Origin: Vibrio sp. qd031
Lineage (GTDB): Bacteria > Pseudomonadota > Gammaproteobacteria > Enterobacterales > Vibrionaceae
Direction of reading: 5' to 3'
Length of the DNA stretch: 64,000 nt
Assembly: GCF_002100145.1 (NCBI RefSeq)
Contig: NZ_JXQD01000025.1
Location: 806,818-870,817, forward strand
In this document: positions 63,301-64,000 of the stretch, piece by piece
Position numbering within the stretch: the stretch's first letter is position 1
How the letters are laid out: each line of letters begins with the position of its first letter
Program-made: the position numbers and the translations under genes
Notes under the pieces: model-generated
Seen by the model: only the letters and a program-made list of their open reading frames with translations
Database searches by the model: none
Told to the model about the DNA's origin: nothing

Positions 63301-64000
63301 GCAAACTCACCGTATGGGTCGCTAATTGTATTTACTTCAAACGCTAAATTAGGATTGTCTGCATCTGTCGCCGTTAGGGTGCCGCTGACAGGCGTCACAT
63401 CACCTTCTGTGACTTCATCAGTATCCGCCGAAATCACCGGATCGTCATCGGTACCCGTGATGGTAATCGTCACTGTAGTGTCACTGCCATCGGACAAGGT
63501 CACGGTAAACTCGCGCACTTCTTTCTGGCCGGCGGTTAATGCATCGACTGTGTCGTTATCGGCCAGTGTGAACGTCCAATTGCCATTCGCGTCAACGGTG
63601 AACTCACCGTAAGCATCGGTAATAGTATTTGGTGTAAATTCTAGGTCTGGATTGTCTGCATCCGTCGCCGTCAACGTGCCGCTGACAGGCGTCACATCAC
63701 CTTCAGTGACTTCATCAGTATCCGCCGAAATCACCGGATCATCATCAGTACCCGTGATGGTAATCGTCACTGTAGTGTCACTGCCATCGGACAGTGTCAC
63801 AGTAAACTCACGCACTTCTTTCTGACCGGCTGTCAGCGCGTCCACAGTCGCGTTATCGGCCAGTGTGAACGTCCAATTGCCCTCCGCGTCAACGGTGAAC
63901 TCACCGTACGCATCGCTAATGGTGTTTTCTTCAAACGCTAAATTAGGATTGTCTGCATCCGTCGCCGTTAACGTGCCGCTGACAGGCGTCACATCACCTT
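57396..64000 (-). CDS. Giant type I-secreted RTX adhesin with VCBS/cadherin-like repeats and VWA domain (partial, 5' end beyond window)
   Basis: At least 2,200 residues are visible with no start codon that makes sense; the frame runs off the right edge. From that edge inward come three VCBS repeats of 99 residues (63067-64000), several cadherin-like/tandem-95 domains (IDGD, NDTDxDGD calcium motifs), a region near 61.4-61.9 kb with fewer repeats, and a von Willebrand A domain (about 58.9-59.5 kb) with the MIDAS motif DLSGS (59466-59480) . RTX nonapeptides GGDGNDLLIGGEGDDLLIGG lie at about 57.69-57.83 kb, and the C-terminus ends LANMLIIKDDI as a type I secretion signal. The layout matches LapA/FrhA-type cell-surface biofilm adhesins. 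Isoelectric and codon bias are Asp/Thr/Ser rich. N-terminal retention module is not visible. Confidence 0.93.
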   Translation of the reverse strand, partial: GDVTPVSGTLTATDADNPNLAFEENTISDAYGEFTVDAEGNWTFTLADNATVDALTAGQKEVREFTVTLSDGSDTTVTITITGTDDDPVISADTDEVTEGDVTPVSGTLTATDADNPDLEFTPNTITDAYGEFTVDANGNWTFTLADNDTVDALTAGQKEVREFTVTLSDGSDTTVTITITGTDDDPVISADTDEVTEGDVTPVSGTLTATDADNPNLAFEVNTISDPYGEFAVDSTGQWKFVLADNQIVNELAEGEAIERVFVVDLSDGNATTVTITITGTNDGPIAIDDIATTEEDTAVIINVLGNDTDIDGDELSVVSATSPNGSVVINGDGTLTFTPNKDFNGEATINYVISDGNGGTSNADVIVTVTPDNADTVLNDDSISVTEDSNAVGSVLSNDVEDDSPLTVVEFTIDGVTGSFNAGDTVVLSGGEFTLNQDGSYVFEPNENWHGQVPTVTYSTNTGDTADLSIAVTPVDDPSKLVKDSITIDEDTVANGNVLANDSDVDSSLLVATFQINGQTYNAGQEVTIPGMGDFILNSTGDYTFTPLADWNGNTPDIIYTTNTGQSEALSIEVLPVNDAPDANDDNYLVNSGSSVSLDLTANDTDIDGDNVVLVSIDGVVLTGGSQVITLGDGSGVVNIDNNGDIEFVPADGYEGNATFEYVVSDGDLQSTGNATIEVNTVDAENDGDNDAIYQVSADFTRGVEIPVDDNDQPLFTIEAITYDSNGNAVTGDISVLDGYGIGVANSIRDTGQVPDQIEFDPDTGRSEQLKIEFSELVNQVEFGAERLFGDENGGEQGAWSAYYNGELVASGTFENPAGSTSGKFTIDTGDIVFDTLVFAASENNVLTGDSSDYVLSSINASGVDLGDGAIVAREDSGVTIADPAQGLLANDSDSQGDRFGITHVNGQPVTDGQVIALASGALLTIYSDGTYDYDSNGAFEYLSAGELVKDSFTYTITDEHGATDTATATVNVIGNNDVPLGSEDSAAMEEGAVLVFNTEQLVANDSDVDGDSLQLVTLATDASGSGQVDISSTGATFTTALGGTVVVNEDGTFSYQAPSGLDHSDSATLVDSIYYQVTDGNGNSTWTEVEIDISDSVPVAIDDSDSVGFGGVGYGNLIEGENNGSGKDELGNDATEVTSITYENVTYNSWDENGELTITTDNAVVTFNQDGSYRYESTQSEGQVESFSANDMLSNQGISLYAYSDYTQVDVNNLNSDASVVSTGGNVGVNSNNSTNGSSIRSDEALVTEFSEAAHVANFTLSGVNGNETVYWEAYDDQGNLVDSGSVSSNDLTIATNTGFTSVVLYTGSNNSFTVNSVDVQYGVGSAIEDTFQYELTDADGSTSSAELTVTQDSLPDAKDNVADVYEAGLDSGTESGTGSNIVSGNLLDNDGGISDSTVITEVGNQTPVNGVITVDTVYGILTVYVDDSNGRRAGDFDYELTETSSGDDVVDSVEYVIENGVGVTDSAQLDIAIVDDVPMVSDIERNLMTNADPVTTNLTFVLDLSGSMDYAAGNGKTYLETAIESLRALVNEVDDTGNVNVQVVTFSGSNIENSGWLIDDIDETINYLESLEASGGTLYHDALEEVMTSGALPAADQSFVYFISDGVPNSGSEITDTRQTDWEDYLDTANYDIAFAIGIGNAPLDELTPIAHSVDPNDDDSEYAVIVDDADDLTDTVLEYFDNGTITGEIKLLDTEGGILEGADGVSITAVVIDGVTYQYDALTPEITVQTVMGGEFRINFESGEYYYGIDVDRNVLNEKEVIEIQIEDGDGDQDSLDLTLNIDYYAAIDANVNNIITNAAEGSTLNVDSDYLLHGDATSSDTALTNITSDDALVSNTDGKITIENGSSGDLLEYLIEGNGTSDSARVELDYQDSSQLVGTNANDVIIAQSTASGAVPVTVNATVRAGSTYGTANQFGFTVATIAAGLSVAELSIDLSSIDSSASWDVSDGFQFDDSDSVGIDQTNNIWDDMSSDTSKLTAKFVAGDFTSGDEFWFSFDTDGFGDDQGSSFVGASFSVTLSDGSVMDGKFISDGANGATAVITQGYDSILDGAAGDDVLVGGDGNDLLIGGEGDDLLIGGKGDDILTGGEGSDLFAWHEGDLDGSTDTITDFDLAFDVQGDYQGEKVDLSDLFHDVESDDVGALLDTIAQTVSTTDNGSSITVDRLGDTVTIEFDGVSSTDLTNNLANMLIIKDDI
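63361..64000. repeat. 297-bp near-identical tandem repeats within the adhesin
   Basis: The block beginning GCATC[TC]GTCGCCGT recurs at 63361, 63658 and 63955, exactly 297 bp (99 codons) apart. The first two copies are nearly identical and the third continues beyond the window. The repeat encodes VCBS units; a more diverged copy lies at 63064-63360. Confidence 0.9.

Noticed and set aside
63361..64000. Regular repeats considered as a CRISPR array
   Set aside because: The period is 297 bp, a multiple of three, fully coding in one frame, and lacks short unique spacers.

Overview
This window is chromosomal DNA from a gammaproteobacterium, almost certainly a Vibrio. The support is the protein-level match of its housekeeping genes to Vibrio and E. 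coli orthologues, the FIST-kinase pair beside the cbb3 oxidase operon as in V. cholerae, and the mid-40% GC look. Two blocks keep E. coli gene order. One is matP-lonH-fabA-rmf-(DUF3466)-uup-grx-rlmKL-zapC-pyrD. The other is prc-proQ-msrC-letA-letB-rsmF. I see no insertion sequence, prophage, CRISPR array, tRNA or rRNA.

Layout: 0-9.2 kb, leftward, holds ttcA (partial), uspE, fnr, a TauE/SafE-family protein, ccoS, ccoI, ccoH and ccoPQON, i.e. the cbb3 oxidase, its copper and assembly factors and the anaerobic regulator FNR. From 9.4 to 12.8 kb, divergent from ccoN, lies an operon of a small membrane protein, a FIST-domain (NosP-like) protein and a hybrid histidine kinase (VpsS-like). From 13 to 30.5 kb come DUF3634, matP, lonH, fabA, rmf, a secreted DUF3466 protein, uup, a small glutaredoxin, rlmKL, zapC, pyrD, the giant NAD-glutamate dehydrogenase and DUF2835. 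From 30.6 to 43.2 kb come pepN, a secreted hypothetical protein, prc, proQ, msrC, letAB and rsmF. From 43.4 to 49.8 kb come cvfB, an unknown two-TM protein, a DUF4442 protein, a PEP-utiliser-like protein, an aroH-type DAHP synthase, yajQ and a siroheme synthase N-domain protein. From 50.2 to 57.3 kb come the aapJQMP amino acid ABC transporter, yccA, tusE, yccX and rlmI. From 57.4 kb to the end is the C-terminal 2,200 residues of a giant RTX adhesin whose start lies beyond the window.

Regulatory reading adds several points. Four exact matS motifs (GTGACRNYGTCAC) occur in 64 kb, together with matP itself, so this is probably Ter-macrodomain DNA. A palindrome with a near-matS core sits just upstream of matP. 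FadR- and FabR-type operators abut each other before fabA, the first overlapping the lonH stop codon. The aap operon has a GG-N10-GC sigma-54 promoter with two 17-bp TGCA-N9-TGCA NtrC-like sites upstream. fnr has an FNR box close to its start. Two relic-like reading frames, one directly after the pepN stop and one beyond rlmKL next to a GntR-type palindrome, are the least explained segments. No wholly new system is evident. The points most worth checking are the matS cluster and matP palindrome, the NtrC control of aap, the two relics and the adhesin.
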